Part shown: positions 1-10,479 of the stretch, piece by piece | How the letters are laid out: each line of letters begins with the position of its first letter | How positions within the stretch are numbered: position 1 is the first letter of the stretch | DNA from: Haplosporangium gracile | Lineage: Eukaryota; Mortierellomycota; Mortierellomycetes; Mortierellales; Mortierellaceae | Assembly: GCA_015499985.1 (NCBI GenBank) | Contig: JAAAUF010000027.1 | Location: 328-64,327 of the forward strand | Direction of reading: 5' to 3' | DNA length: 64,000 nt | The notes under the pieces: generated by a model | Seen by the model: only the letters and a program-made list of their open reading frames with translations | What the model was told of the DNA's origin: nothing | The model's database searches: none | Position numbers and translations under genes: made by a program

Positions 1-171
1 AAAAAAAGAGCTTATGCGAATAATTAAAAACGAAATGAGCAAAATACGTTTTTTCTTTCTTTCCTTCGTACTTCCTCACTTCCCTCACTCCCCACCCTCC
101 CCTTTCTTCCTACTAATACCTGCTCGCTCGCTCCCTAATTGTCTTCTCTATTCCTTCAATTCTTCCATCCC

Positions 172-3100
172 ATGGCCACAGCAACAACTCCACAACCAGC
201 ACCAAGTCATCAATCCTTTCGACTCAAGAGCTCCTCCGCCTCCTCCACTCCCTCGACCGATGAGATCAGGATTGTCATCCGCAAAGAGACAACCTCAGGA
301 CAGAGCTTTGTCCTCTGGAATGATATCCTTAACGTCTTCAGGAACGCGGGACATGTCCAGCATGGTAGCGATGTTGTGTCCTACATGACTGACAGTCAAC
401 TCGAGTAGTAAGTCGTGTATATTTACGATACCACAATGTTGTTCAAGTTCATCCTCCCCCCCCTTTTTTTTAATGTGATCGATGAGTGAATAACTTTTTT
501 ATCGATTTTTTTCTTAGTTTGCGACCGCTGAGAATTGAGACATATCCGGGAACTGTGCTTGAGGTGGTACCTGTGTCTGGACAGGACTTTGTCGCTTCTG
601 TGCCTTCTCGGGAGACAGTGCTTCAAGGACGGGGAAACACTACTCTGGAAGAACAGTATGTCTGCTCTCGAAAGTGTCAAGTGCAGGATGTTGACCGCCA
701 TACACCACCACCAACCCTGTATCCTAATCCTATTTTTTTTGCTTTTTTGCATAGACTTCAGTCGACTTATACTGGGACGCAGAGAGCATTTTCAGCTGGC
801 ATCATGGAACAGGAAGTGGGCACATCTATGCCTCCTCCCTACGAGATATCGGCATCTACACCATCATCGTCGCAAAGGACAAGTACATCCTCGACCCCAA
901 CGCCGACAAGCGTGAGAGCATCGATCCAGCACCGCATCTCTACCGCAATTCCAACTGCACCGTCAACAGCAACATCACCATCAACAGCCATAGGAGCAGC
1001 AGGAGCAGCGGCAGCAGCCACTTGGTTGACACCGGAAGAGGAACCAGCATCTCCAACACCTCGAGGAGGAAGGGTCTCAAGAGCATCACAACAGTTCATT
1101 GCACGAGTGCAATCCATCCTCCTTGACTCTACGCACCAGCTGGAGGCTTATGAGCAAACTCTCCTCTCAGAACCGAGCGCCCGCGATGACTTTCTGGTAC
1201 GAGGCGTGGCAACCATCCAACAAGGCTTGGATTCTATCCACCAAGAGCTCCACGACGTCGTTCCAACCCTCCGTGCAGAAATCGCCAAGAACACCACTTT
1301 GCAGCACCAGATCCTGGAAATGCAGACGGCTGCAGAGGACATGGCGCGGAGGATGCTTGAGATGCAGCAGCATGCAATTAGGCTTCAGGAGCAGACTCTG
1401 GGCCAACTTGCGACGATTCAACGGAGGGTTACTGCGATCTTGACGCAGACATATGAGTTGCATGAGTACCCAATTCCCCGGCTGTTTATTATTCTGCCAA
1501 GGGAGGATGTTACTCGGACAGAGTCGTTCAGGAACGTATTTGCTAAGCAGTTCAAGTTGTACTTTTTGTGTGAATGCAGTAATCATAGTCGACACGCAGG
1601 AGCAGTGCAGGCTAGTATGGGCTCGAGCAGCAGTCAAGGGACGACAATGATGATACCGAGACGGGAGATCCATCTTGCACGACATGAGGGGTACGACTTG
1701 GACCGACCGACCGAGTTCTTTGAAAAGTACGGGTCCTATGTCTTGACGCTCTTGCAGATGCTCAAATATGGAGCTGTTGTTGCTGGGGTTGTGATCCCGC
1801 CCTTGGCCCAGCTCCGGATTGCAGATGGTCTGGATACTGCCAAGCAAAGCGCCGATGTCCTCTACAGCAGCATGGAACCCAAGGTCGATAGCGCTATCGA
1901 GTACCTGCAGAGTCTCTCCAGTAACCAGGGATCGTCATCATCACCATCAACAACAACAACAACAACTACAGCGAAAGAAAACACATTGACCTATGGGGAT
2001 AGTCTGGAGGCGTTGGAGGGGGCGGATTTGCGTCAATTGAGCTCCTTCCTCAAGATCAAGGACGAAGGACGGGTGCTTGGTAACTTGTACAGAACGGTGA
2101 CAGGAGAAGGGCATGTCAAGTGGGTCTGTCTGGATCATTACCGTAAGACCTATGGTCTTTCTGCCCAGCGAGAGCTGCGAGAGGTGGTGGAGATGAGTCG
2201 TGGACGTTACGACGAGCCGACGGGGACTGTTTCAATCGAGTTGATCTCCCCTATGCAGGCAAGGCAGTTTTACTCCATCCTAGCCACGTCGCGATATGTG
2301 CAGGAACTACGACTTACCATGAGCTGGGATACTACTCTGGAGGATTATAGGAACTTGAAGGAGGCGCTTCAGCAATCTAATGTTATCTGTCTGGAGCTTA
2401 CTGGCAACATGTCTTCAGGACCCAAGACCGATATTTTGAACCGTAGCCGGCGACACGACCCGTTCTTGCAGTTGATGGCGGGAGGAAAGCTAAAGATGTT
2501 GTCCATCAAAGGGTTGAAGGATTTTTTTGAGCGGACTAGCAAGGTACCCAGTATCATTCATATCAGGACATTTGAGTTGCAGTCGAGTGTGGTCACTACC
2601 AAGGACGGGCCGCAACTCGAGAAATTTGTTCAGGCGTCACCAATGTTGTACGAGTTGATGCTGTTGGTCCAGGATATCGACGCAACTTTTACGCTCTTGT
2701 CGCCCCTCATCAAAAAACTCAAGCGATTCAGAACACTCACTTTGCACCAAGCGCCAAGGACAAATGTCACTTTCCAGTATAACCCTGCTGTTACCGACGA
2801 GGCGCCTATTCTCTCGCTTACAGGTGAAGGGATCGAGTCCACAAAGCTAGTGCTGATGCATCGGGTCAAAACGCTAAATATCCAAAAGTACCAGGAGACC
2901 CACCAGATTCAGGAGCTTGTCAGCCGTGTTGTCAAGAAATATCAGTCATCCCTCGAGGTTGTCGAAATCAAATGCCTTGCCGACCATTTTCCGTCAGTGA
3001 CAGAATGGTTTCACCGTGAGGTCCACCAGGGCCACAAGAGTCTCCGCCGGTTTGTCCTCTACGATGGGTTCAACAGCGTTGTAATCCGCGATTTCCACAA

Positions 3101-4244
3101 CCCTGTCCAAACATCCACCGAGCTGGAATTGGAAGAGATCTCGACCTGCGAATCCGACAATCCGACCCAGAATCTGACCACTCTCTTTGAGAAGCATGGA
3201 TCCGAGATCAAGGTTCTCGACCTTGACCACAACTTTACACACCTCCAAGCATCTATGTTTCGCCAGTGTGTCCGGCAAGCCCAGGGCGCCAAGTTGCGTA
3301 CGCTGACATGGGATATCACCAAAACCTGGGACGGGCGGATCTTTCGAGACATGTTACCGGCGCTACGGATGTGCGATCCAACAATTCTGGAATGGGTCAC
3401 GATCAAGATCAACCAGGGATACAGAGATGTCACCATCCAGCAGCCTGGAATTGTCACGGTTTTGGATGATCAAAGCGGTCGTGAAAACTTGGGCATGATC
3501 TTGAAGAAGAAGGCCAACCGCATCGAGTTGAAGGCGAGGGGATTGAATGTGATCATCTCGAAGTTGCAGACTGCTTGTAGTAGTGGGCCCTTTGAACAGT
3601 TGGAGGAGTTGTATATCCGAGGGTTTGAGGAGAGCTTTGGAGGACGAAGTGTCAAGTGGGTCCAGTCGTTGATGTTGCGCGATATCAGTACTCGACAGCT
3701 GTCATCGCCTTCCTCTGCTTCTCAGGAACCGGCAGCAGGGACACGACCACTTTCAACGAGTGCAGAAACCAAGGGCAATCATAGTACCCCCATCCCTGCA
3801 GTAATGACGGTCAAGCCAACATTCAAGCGGCTGAACAGCGTAACACTCTTCCACATCCACCTAGTCCCCCTCAGTTGGGAGCTCTTCATCACCTCAATCG
3901 ATTTCCTAACCATCCGTTGCCTCGATTTAACACTGACCAACTTTTCCGATCCCGAGTTGTACCTCCTGACCAGACGATGCCTTTCCAAAGTCAAGACGTG
4001 TCGTGCCATCCAGCTTGCCGAAGACGCAGCAGATCTGTCGTTGCTTGGAAAGGAAGAACGGTTGGCGGTTGAGGATCTGCGAGAGCAGGAGAAGTATGGG
4101 TTAATGGTTTGGTTGGATCAGACGGAGGTTAGTCGTGCGGCTGTGGTAAGGATGCATGCGGAGATTGAGGAAGCAAGGTGTTGTTGGTTCAAGTTTGGTG
4201 GACTTGAGAGTTTAACTACCATTGTGAAAGGAGAGGCGAGATAA
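172..4244 (+). CDS. Large modular protein of an unnamed multicopy family, with LRR-like C-terminal half (intact copy)
   Basis: Exons 172-407, 518-655 and 755-4244 give 1287 residues. ATG 172 sits in a good context (CCCATGG). Intron 1 (gtaagt..ttag) is phase 2; intron 2 (656-754, gtatgt..atag) is 99 bases, in frame and free of stops. From the N-terminus there is a domain of about 100 residues, a Ser/Thr/Pro/Ala-rich linker (about 140-240), a heptad-like helix (about 260-355), a central module starting near residue 358 (TYELHEYPIPRLFIILP, then LYFLCEC, then HLARHEGYDL, then EFFEKYGSYVLTLLQMLKYG), a GHVKWVCLDHY motif near 577, and from about 640 a long stretch of LRR-like leucine-rich segments. 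Four more loci in this window share parts of this design, which supports the gene model. I do not recognise the central module and assign no function. An intracellular binding or signalling role is only a guess from the LRR-like part. Confidence 0.85.
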
Positions 4245-4249
4245 TGACG

Positions 4250-4255
4250 AATAAA
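4250..4255 (+). terminator. Poly(A) signal AATAAA
   Basis: AATAAA lies six bases after the TAA of the gene ending at 4244, with a second AATAAA at 4281-4286. Either could direct 3' end formation. Confidence 0.5.
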
Positions 4256-4289
4256 AAATGTTAGGAGTTTTTGTACACCAAATAAACAG

Positions 4290-6032
4290 TCGTTGTAGAG
4301 GGGCGACTGTGTGGACTGCCGGTGTGCGGACATGGGCAACGCTTCTTGTTGATTGATCTTTTTTTTTTCTCCGCCGCATGTCACATTCATGCCTTCCTTG
4401 TATGTTCTTCTTTGTTTTACTGTACGAAGCGGGCGTATTTTCCTTTTCATTATCGAAAATATTCTCATCAGTCGGTCGTTTTGCTCTTTACATGGGACAG
4501 GCAGCGCTGTTAATAGCGATCATCACGTTCTTCCACGCGTATCGGAGACTAGATTTTTCAGGAACCAGTTGATGCTTGTCCTTGTCTCCGTTACTGATTG
4601 TATCTGGCTAGGCTTAAGATGAGCAAACAATTCTGTGGTCAGGGCTTCAAGGAGTATAGAGACAATTCGTCAATAAGAACAGAGGCGAGGGTGAAAATTA
4701 AAAAAACAAAGCGCGCTGGGGCGTGTTCGATAAATCTGTAATCGGAAATTGAGCAAAACAGACTGTTGTCTGAGCTCATCATGATTGGGCTGCATTACTC
4801 CTTTTCTTTCCTCTCTTCTCTCGTCCTCGCCCATTCTCCCGCTTTCTTTTCTTTTTCAGAGCTGCCTGTCCTTCTTCCCCTTGACTTTCACCCTCTATTC
4901 ACAACTCTGTTCAGTTAATTCATTCCTCTCGTTTCTTTCAGACGTCCATTCATCTCACAATTCCCATCCCTTTACTCACCAGCGTTCATCCTCTCTAATA
5001 AGAAACAACAACTACAAACAAACAACTAGCGTTATCTCCCTCCACCTCTTCACTCCTTTTTCTTACCCCATACCATCAATAAGACCGTGTCATCACTTTC
5101 GACAAGGCAACAGAGTCAAGTCGATTGTTGTCTGTAAGGGCAAGCCCACTGGAGAACTCTACAGTCGCGTCGCAGACATCTAGAGAGACTTCCCCTGGAG
5201 CCTCCTTGTTCAAGGTCAATGGCTTGCATTTTAACCACCTCGCGGATGAAGATGAATAAGAGCAAGGCGAAGGCAGATAATAGTAGCCATATGGAGATTT
5301 TTGGTAAAGGTGGTGAGCGCGTTACATATCCTGGGAACTCGTACGACATGACCTCTTGTGCGAATGTCGACCAATGTCCAAAACCCAGCACCCTAACGTG
5401 TCAACGACTCCTCTGCCACCTTTATCTCCTCCCTCTGAGAGCCGGTCCAGCAATGCTTCCTGGAGTTCCTTGACACGTTGACTCCCACGTCCGCGAGGGA
5501 CGGGCTTCCAAATGACGGCACGGTGGATAGACCGGCTGGAGAGAGGATACCGAATCGACTCAGTTAACACGCTTGTCTCTGTGATATTGCTGCTTCCTGG
5601 CGATCATGTCCATGAACATGAACATAAGCATGAACACGACTGTGGTCTAATGGGGTGATCCTTGAGGCTGAGCCTTTCTTTGGTGGCGTTAATGGATCTG
5701 TCTGCAAACATTAGCGCGCAAGAAGAGCCCTTCGTCGCGCTCGAACGCGTGGTCCAATTGATTAAGACCGATAAAATAAAACGCGATTGGGCTGGCGAGA
5801 ACTTTATTTGACAACTGAAAGGATGATCGACGGCCAAACAAACGAAGAACAACGGGTGTGAATAAAAAAACAAAAAAGTCGACGGAGGCAGGAAGTCTTC
5901 ACGCCCAAAGAAAGGCGCCGTATCTGCTATTGAGCGGCATAGTTGATGTCGAGGACGTTGGTGGTGGCAAAGTTGTCGTTGTTGATGTTGTTGGGGAGGT
6001 CGAGGAAGAAGAAGAGGGGAGCACGGACGCGC
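4290..6032. other. Intergenic stretch with CT-rich leader-like sequence and no convincing gene
   Basis: The plus strand from about 4790 to 5100 is strongly pyrimidine-rich and ends in CAACAACAAC-type sequence, like the 5' leaders of real genes in this window. No credible long frame follows it. The only plus-strand continuation is a short frame ending at 5183. On the minus strand a small frame with a possible membrane helix is listed separately. TTTATT at 5803-5808 could be the poly(A) signal of the minus-strand VMA3 gene. The rest shows nothing I can name. Confidence 0.4.
5116..5391 (-). CDS. Doubtful small single-pass membrane protein
   Basis: A minus-strand frame of at most 91 codons. A likelier start is the internal Met about 15 codons in. 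It contains one clear hydrophobic stretch (IWLLLSAFALLLFIFI) followed by basic and then acidic residues, as in a small tail- or signal-anchored protein. A second minus-strand frame overlaps just upstream (5322-5570), and the two might be exons of one gene, but I found no convincing splice pair. The gene is not recognised. It could be chance, because the plus strand here looks like a leader region. Confidence 0.2.
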   Translation of the reverse strand: MLGFGHWSTFAQEVMSYEFPGYVTRSPPLPKISIWLLLSAFALLLFIFIREVVKMQAIDLEQGGSRGSLSRCLRRDCRVLQWACPYRQQST

Positions 6033-7669
6033 TTAACATTCGGATCCTGACGCTTTGGTGTTAAGAATCAAGGCAACAATAAGACCGTACAAAGCCAAGA
6101 CCTCAGCGAAAATGAGAACGAGAATCTATGTGAGCGTAAAAAACAAACAACATGGGCCTTTGAGTACATATACAAGAACGTCATCCAGTAATTGCCATGT
6201 TGTCAGGATAGAAAAAAAGTCGTTGTGTGTGTGTATGAGTGTATGGGGTTGCGTACCATTCCTGTGAAAAGTCTTGGCTGTTGAGCAGAGGCACGAACTC
6301 CAGCATCTCCCACAATACCGACAGCGAAACCAGCAGCCATACCAGCCAATCCAACACTCAAACCAGCGCCCAGTTGAATAAATCCAGCATACAGCGACAT
6401 CTTCTGTTGAACTATTGATGTTATGGAAAAGGTGGAGAATGATGATGAGTGACAGGAACAGGGCACTCCAATACACTTCTTTATATAGCAATCATTCAGG
6501 ACAAACATGACCAAAGATCAGATGGGACATAAAAGAAACTTACATCCGTTGCCGATGAGAACAGAGACGACGAGTCCATAAATACCGATAATACCGGCCA
6601 TAATAATGGGGACAATACCCTTGATGATCAAGTCAGGGCGGAGAACACCCATCGAAGTGAGACCGACACCGGACTTGGCGGTACCGTAGGCAGCTCCAAA
6701 GCCTATTTGCACGAAGTGGATGACGGATAGTTATCGTTAGCGATATGAAGTAGCAAGAGTATGTATGCTATGGGTGATAATGGGGAGTGGAGCGACTCTC
6801 TCTAACAATAGCGTGCTCTCCCTCTTGCCATGCTGTTCCGTGTCGTGTTGTTGTGCATATTCGCCCCTTTCTCTGGCCCAGTCTAGTCAGACTATGTCCT
6901 TGTGCGTGTGAGAGAGACAGCACGTTTCTTGTTTTCAAAAAAAAAAGTTACTTTTTCTGATCACGCGCCAGGCACGCACGCACGCACAACTCGCTTCACT
7001 CATGACTCGGTCCTCGCCAACAGTTACTGGTTGACTATGCCCTGCGCGAGAAAGCATTGCTGTTGTCGTTCATCTCAACTTTTGTACGTTTATGGGCATG
7101 TATGAGATTCAGGGGTCGAAGCAATGTCAGGTCAGCGACAGCAAGTACTGTAGGGTGTAATTGGTCTGCTGCTCCCTTCCTCTAGAGTTTGCTAGATTGC
7201 CCAAGGGGGATTAGAGAGAACGACTTACAGCAGAAAACAATGGCGCTGGTGGCACCCATGACTCCAAAGAAGGGAGAGTACACAGGGCTATTATTTCAAG
7301 ACGACACACAAAAGGCAAAAGGAATCAAACAGAGATCGGATTAGTCAAGTGTTTCTTTCGCGTGCTGTGCTTTGTGTTGGATAAGTCTCATAGTTGTTGT
7401 TCGCCTCTCTTCTCAATAGCTCGTTCAGGCGAAGGAGGGTACTGTGAGTCTAGTTGTCAAAGCAAAAGATAGTAATCGAAGAGAAGAGCGAGACAGATTC
7501 GCGTCTCTTGTCAAGAGAAAGGCCGCTGTGTCGTGGTGTTGTGTTCCTTGGCGGATTGTATGAGTGTGTGAATGGGGATCGGTGATATTGTTGTAGAGGG
7601 TGCTCGTAGAAAAGAGAGTGAGCGAAAAGTTATCCTTTACCAGAATTCAGTGGCGACAAGCTCGGACAT
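6033..7669 (-). CDS. VMA3: V-type ATPase proteolipid subunit c
   Basis: This is the subunit of the membrane V0 ring that carries protons into vacuoles and other acidic organelles. Exons on the minus strand are 7641-7669, 7229-7287, 6544-6702, 6257-6411 and 6033-6125. They join in frame to 164 residues, close to the usual 160. The protein shows the four-helix proteolipid pattern: [12 protein letters not shown] at the N-terminus, then [14 protein letters not shown] in modified form, [40 protein letters not shown] and [18 protein letters not shown]. The proton-carrying glutamate is E142 in [11 protein letters not shown], equivalent to yeast E137. The first coding exon is only 29 bases. Introns 1 (353 bases) and 2 (526 bases) are much longer than most introns in the window. 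It is divergent from the Asterix gene. Confidence 0.97.
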
Positions 7670-7967
7670 TGTGAATGAGTTGTGAGTAGGGTGGGCGAGT
7701 GTGAGTGGGGTGGTTGGTGGTTGATGAAAAGTGAGTGTGAGAGCGAAGAGCAAAGCAAAGGAAAGGGGATTCGTTTTCTCACCGTCTCACTCTCTGTATC
7801 CTGACTGCCTGACCACTTCCCATTCTGCGGCCATGACGTCGAAATCAGAAAAATCGACTTCAGGACTGCTTCTTTGTGCCCTCTGGTCTGTTCCCCTGAG
7901 AGGTGACTTGAGCCAGGCTCTCTTCTTTTCTTTTCCTTCAATTCATCGACAAGCACTCACACGCACC
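7670..7967. promoter_or_regulatory. Shared divergent promoter region of VMA3 and the Asterix gene
   Basis: Only 298 bases separate the two start codons, which face away from each other, so both promoters and both 5' leaders must lie here or in the first exons. No defined operator or TATA element is evident. The stretch before the Asterix start is CT-rich on the plus strand, as is usual in this window. Confidence 0.5.
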
Positions 7968-8285
7968 ATGACACCACCAGCTGCAGACCCACGGAGCCCT
8001 GACAGCATCGTAGACTACAAGCCGGAAGTCAAGCGCGTCGAGGACGACGACCCCGATGTCGCAGGATTCATCGCCTTAGTCTGCTCCATCGTCGGACTCA
8101 TGATTCGCAACAGGACTTCCCTCTGGATCGGCACCGTCTTTGCCGTCGAGTCCTTCCTCAACCAACGCGCAAGCGACGGCGGTCTCTTAGGCTCACCCGC
8201 TGCCACCATCCTGTTCTCGACCCTCTCTTTAATCATGAATTATCTCCCAGAAATCGTCGCCGCCTACTCTGGAGTCAAAATCTAG
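7968..8285 (+). CDS. Asterix-like subunit of the ER PAT complex (WDR83OS homologue)
   Basis: A single exon of 105 residues. The family is a small three-helix ER membrane protein that, with CCDC47, forms the PAT complex and shields polar transmembrane segments of newly made membrane proteins. Here an acidic N-terminus with DPRSPDSIVDYKP is followed by helices AGFIALVCSIVGLMI, SLWIGTVFAVESFLNQR and AATILFSTLSLIMNYL. This matches the family's DP-x-YKP start, hydrophobic pattern and length. The start at 7968 (CACCATGACA) is chosen over an upstream in-frame ATG because the upstream part reads as CT-rich leader. It is divergent from VMA3. Confidence 0.85.
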   Translation: MTPPAADPRSPDSIVDYKPEVKRVEDDDPDVAGFIALVCSIVGLMIRNRTSLWIGTVFAVESFLNQRASDGGLLGSPAATILFSTLSLIMNYLPEIVAAYSGVKI

Positions 8286-8326
8286 ACAGGAACAAATACG
8301 TCTTTGAGTCTAGATTTTCGGCCGTT

Positions 8327-8352
8327 CAACAAGCAACAAGCAACAAGCAACA
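8327..8352 (+). repeat. Short CAAGCAA tandem repeat in 3' region
   Basis: AACAAGC is repeated three times and then drifts into CAACGACAAC, just after the stop of the Asterix gene. It is probably simple 3' UTR sequence. Confidence 0.6.
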
Positions 8353-8547
8353 ACGACAACATCATCATCACTCAACCTGGATCGCAGCTGTTTCTTTTCT
8401 TCATCTCGGTGGATGCAATATCACACGAGATCATGTAAGACAGTCAGGTTATCATAGAGCACAGGACGCAAGCATCGCGTGCCGGTCACCGCAGTTGGCC
8501 AGGCTCGTCCTATAGCATGAAACTCATTATTTAACATAAGACAGCAT

Positions 8548-8553
8548 AATAAA
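8548..8553 (+). terminator. Poly(A) signal AATAAA
   Basis: AATAAA lies 260 bases after the Asterix stop and is the first such hexamer in sense orientation. The remaining sequence up to 9003 shows no gene. It becomes CT-rich from about 8930, as expected for the leader of the next gene. Confidence 0.4.
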
Positions 8554-9003
8554 CAGCATCCGTATCTCTACCATCAAACAAGGAAGCCATAGCAAGATGC
8601 CCATGCGGCTTGATGGTTCTTCAATCGACGCGTCAGACGGCCAATTGGCTCCGTGTCATCCAAGTACAGCATGCGATAGTCCTCAATACGGACCGTTGCG
8701 CAGCTAACATCGGATCCGGCTGACATCAGCTATCGACTGCCCTCCAGTTAAGCAAGAGCAGGCCCCTGAGGAGAGAGTGACCACGAAGGGTGCGGCGAGT
8801 CACGCGAGGCAGCTTAGTGGTTTCCCGCCTCTCTAATTTCCAGCCCCTTGGCACGTCAGTTGTGTGACTGTTTCATGGCGCCCCTTGTGCATTTTTTTTA
8901 CCATTTTGGCCGAAAAAACAAATAAGCAGCTTTGCTTCTTTTTTTTGTTTTCCGCCTCTTCCTTTTTTCACACCCCTTCACTTCTTCACAAACAACAACA
9001 ATC

Positions 9004-9993
9004 ATGCTCCTCACAAGAATCAACCCCGTCGCAAAGCGCATCGCAACGGTAATAATAACAACCAACAGCAACAACAGCAACAATAACGACCTTCATCGAA
9101 CAAAGTCGCGCGTTGTCAACGAAATAGCAGGAGGTGCATGTCAAACGGACGCGTACGCAACCTTCGAAGCAAAAAAAAAAAACGGCAACCAAACTCTAAC
9201 ATGACATTCATTGACAATCGTGCACTTTTGATTAACTAGCCCGCTCTTGGCTCCGTTCGCACTCTTGGTAAGTCTTTCCTTCTTTGTCTAGTACTTGCAT
9301 TATCATTCATCAAACCGGATTGTTCTGAAACTACATGAACAAAAAACGTGGAAAGAAATACTGACTTTGTTCCACCCATCTTCTGTTTTTCACGTTCCAT
9401 GTAGTCAACAAAGCAACGATTATTGGACGCGCTGGACAGGATGCAGAGTTGAACAACCATGCCGACCGTACCGTCGTCCACTTTTCAGTAGCCACCTCCG
9501 AGAACCACAAGGATGCAGAGGGTACCGTTTTTTCTACAGTCATTTTTCGCCTATTTGGGACAGACCTCACGCCCTTTACTTCGTTTTATTACTCGTGTTT
9601 GTGATTGATCAGTAGACATCGCTAATATCCCGAACACGTTTTGTTTTTTTGTTCTATCGGCGGATTTTATTAGGTAACCTTGTCAAGACGACGCACTGGC
9701 ACAGGGTTGTCTCTTGGGACCAGAAGAAGAACTCTTACTTGCACGATCGTGTCAAGAAGGGCGATTTGGTCTTTGTCGAGGGTCCCATCCACTACAGATC
9801 CTACACTGCCAAGGATGGCACCGAAAAGCACCTTACCGAGATTGCTTTGAGTATGTGGCATTCCTCGCATAGTGTGCGCTGATGATGATGATATTGTTTC
9901 TAAGAAGCCGTTCACTTACTAGCCTCCTCCTGCTTTTGTATTGCCGCTTCATTAGAAAACTTCCAGGCCCTTACGCCCAAGGAGCAGCAGTAG
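9004..9993 (+). CDS. RIM1: Mitochondrial single-stranded DNA-binding protein
   Basis: Exons 9004-9048, 9240-9267, 9405-9521, 9674-9850 and 9956-9993 join in frame to 134 residues. The first 15-25 residues are basic and hydroxylated without acids (MLLTRINPVAKRIAT), a plausible mitochondrial presequence. The rest is one SSB-type OB fold: VNKATIIGRAGQDAEL, VVHFSVATSENHKD, then a WHRVVSWD strand, YLHDRVKKGDLVFVEG and a TEIAL strand. It would coat single-stranded mitochondrial DNA during replication and repair. Unlike bacterial SSB it has no long acidic tail, as is usual for mitochondrial forms. Exon 2 is only 28 bases. All donors fit GTRNGT-like or GTACCG patterns. Confidence 0.93.
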
Positions 9994-10479
9994 ATCAACA
10001 GTCAACCATTTGCAGCATTTGGACAGGAAGGAACACGATAATCGGGACTGACGGTAATCTTCAGCAAGGCATTTGTAGGCGGAATATCTGCGCTGTCGAA
10101 GGGACAGCCATCTATGTAGACAGAGATAATATGGGCGCCAGCAGCCATTCGCACATAAAAAAAACGCCGATTAGCCCATGTTAAGAAAACAACTGTTCAT
10201 ATTGTTGTGGCCATACATGAATGACCAAAAGGGAACGTTAATGGCTTTCCCGCCTCTTTAGACATAGTGGCGAGCCACGAGGTGCGTCTTTGAGTGAGAT
10301 AAATAATATCGAATGAAATTAGTAGCATATGAGAGCCCAATGTTCAAGGGAGTTGGTTATCGTTCACAGTATCCCTTTTTCAATTTACTCTTTCTTCCTC
10401 TCTCACTCCTCCGCCTCCTCCGCCTTTACTTTTAATTCCACTACAACATTCCATTGCCAAGTGTCAACTATAAGGACCC

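Noticed and set aside
761..1125. A second frame through the linker of the first gene reads with many C-ending codons (from VDLYWDAESIFSWHHGTG) and looks coding
   Set aside because: The true frame encodes a Ser/Thr/Pro/Ala-rich linker whose codons have C in the second position, and this automatically gives C-ending codons in the shifted frame. The true frame needs no frameshift and runs on into the conserved core.
1167..1847. Minus-strand frame of 226 codons
   Set aside because: It is a shadow of the conserved plus-strand family gene, with no family features of its own.
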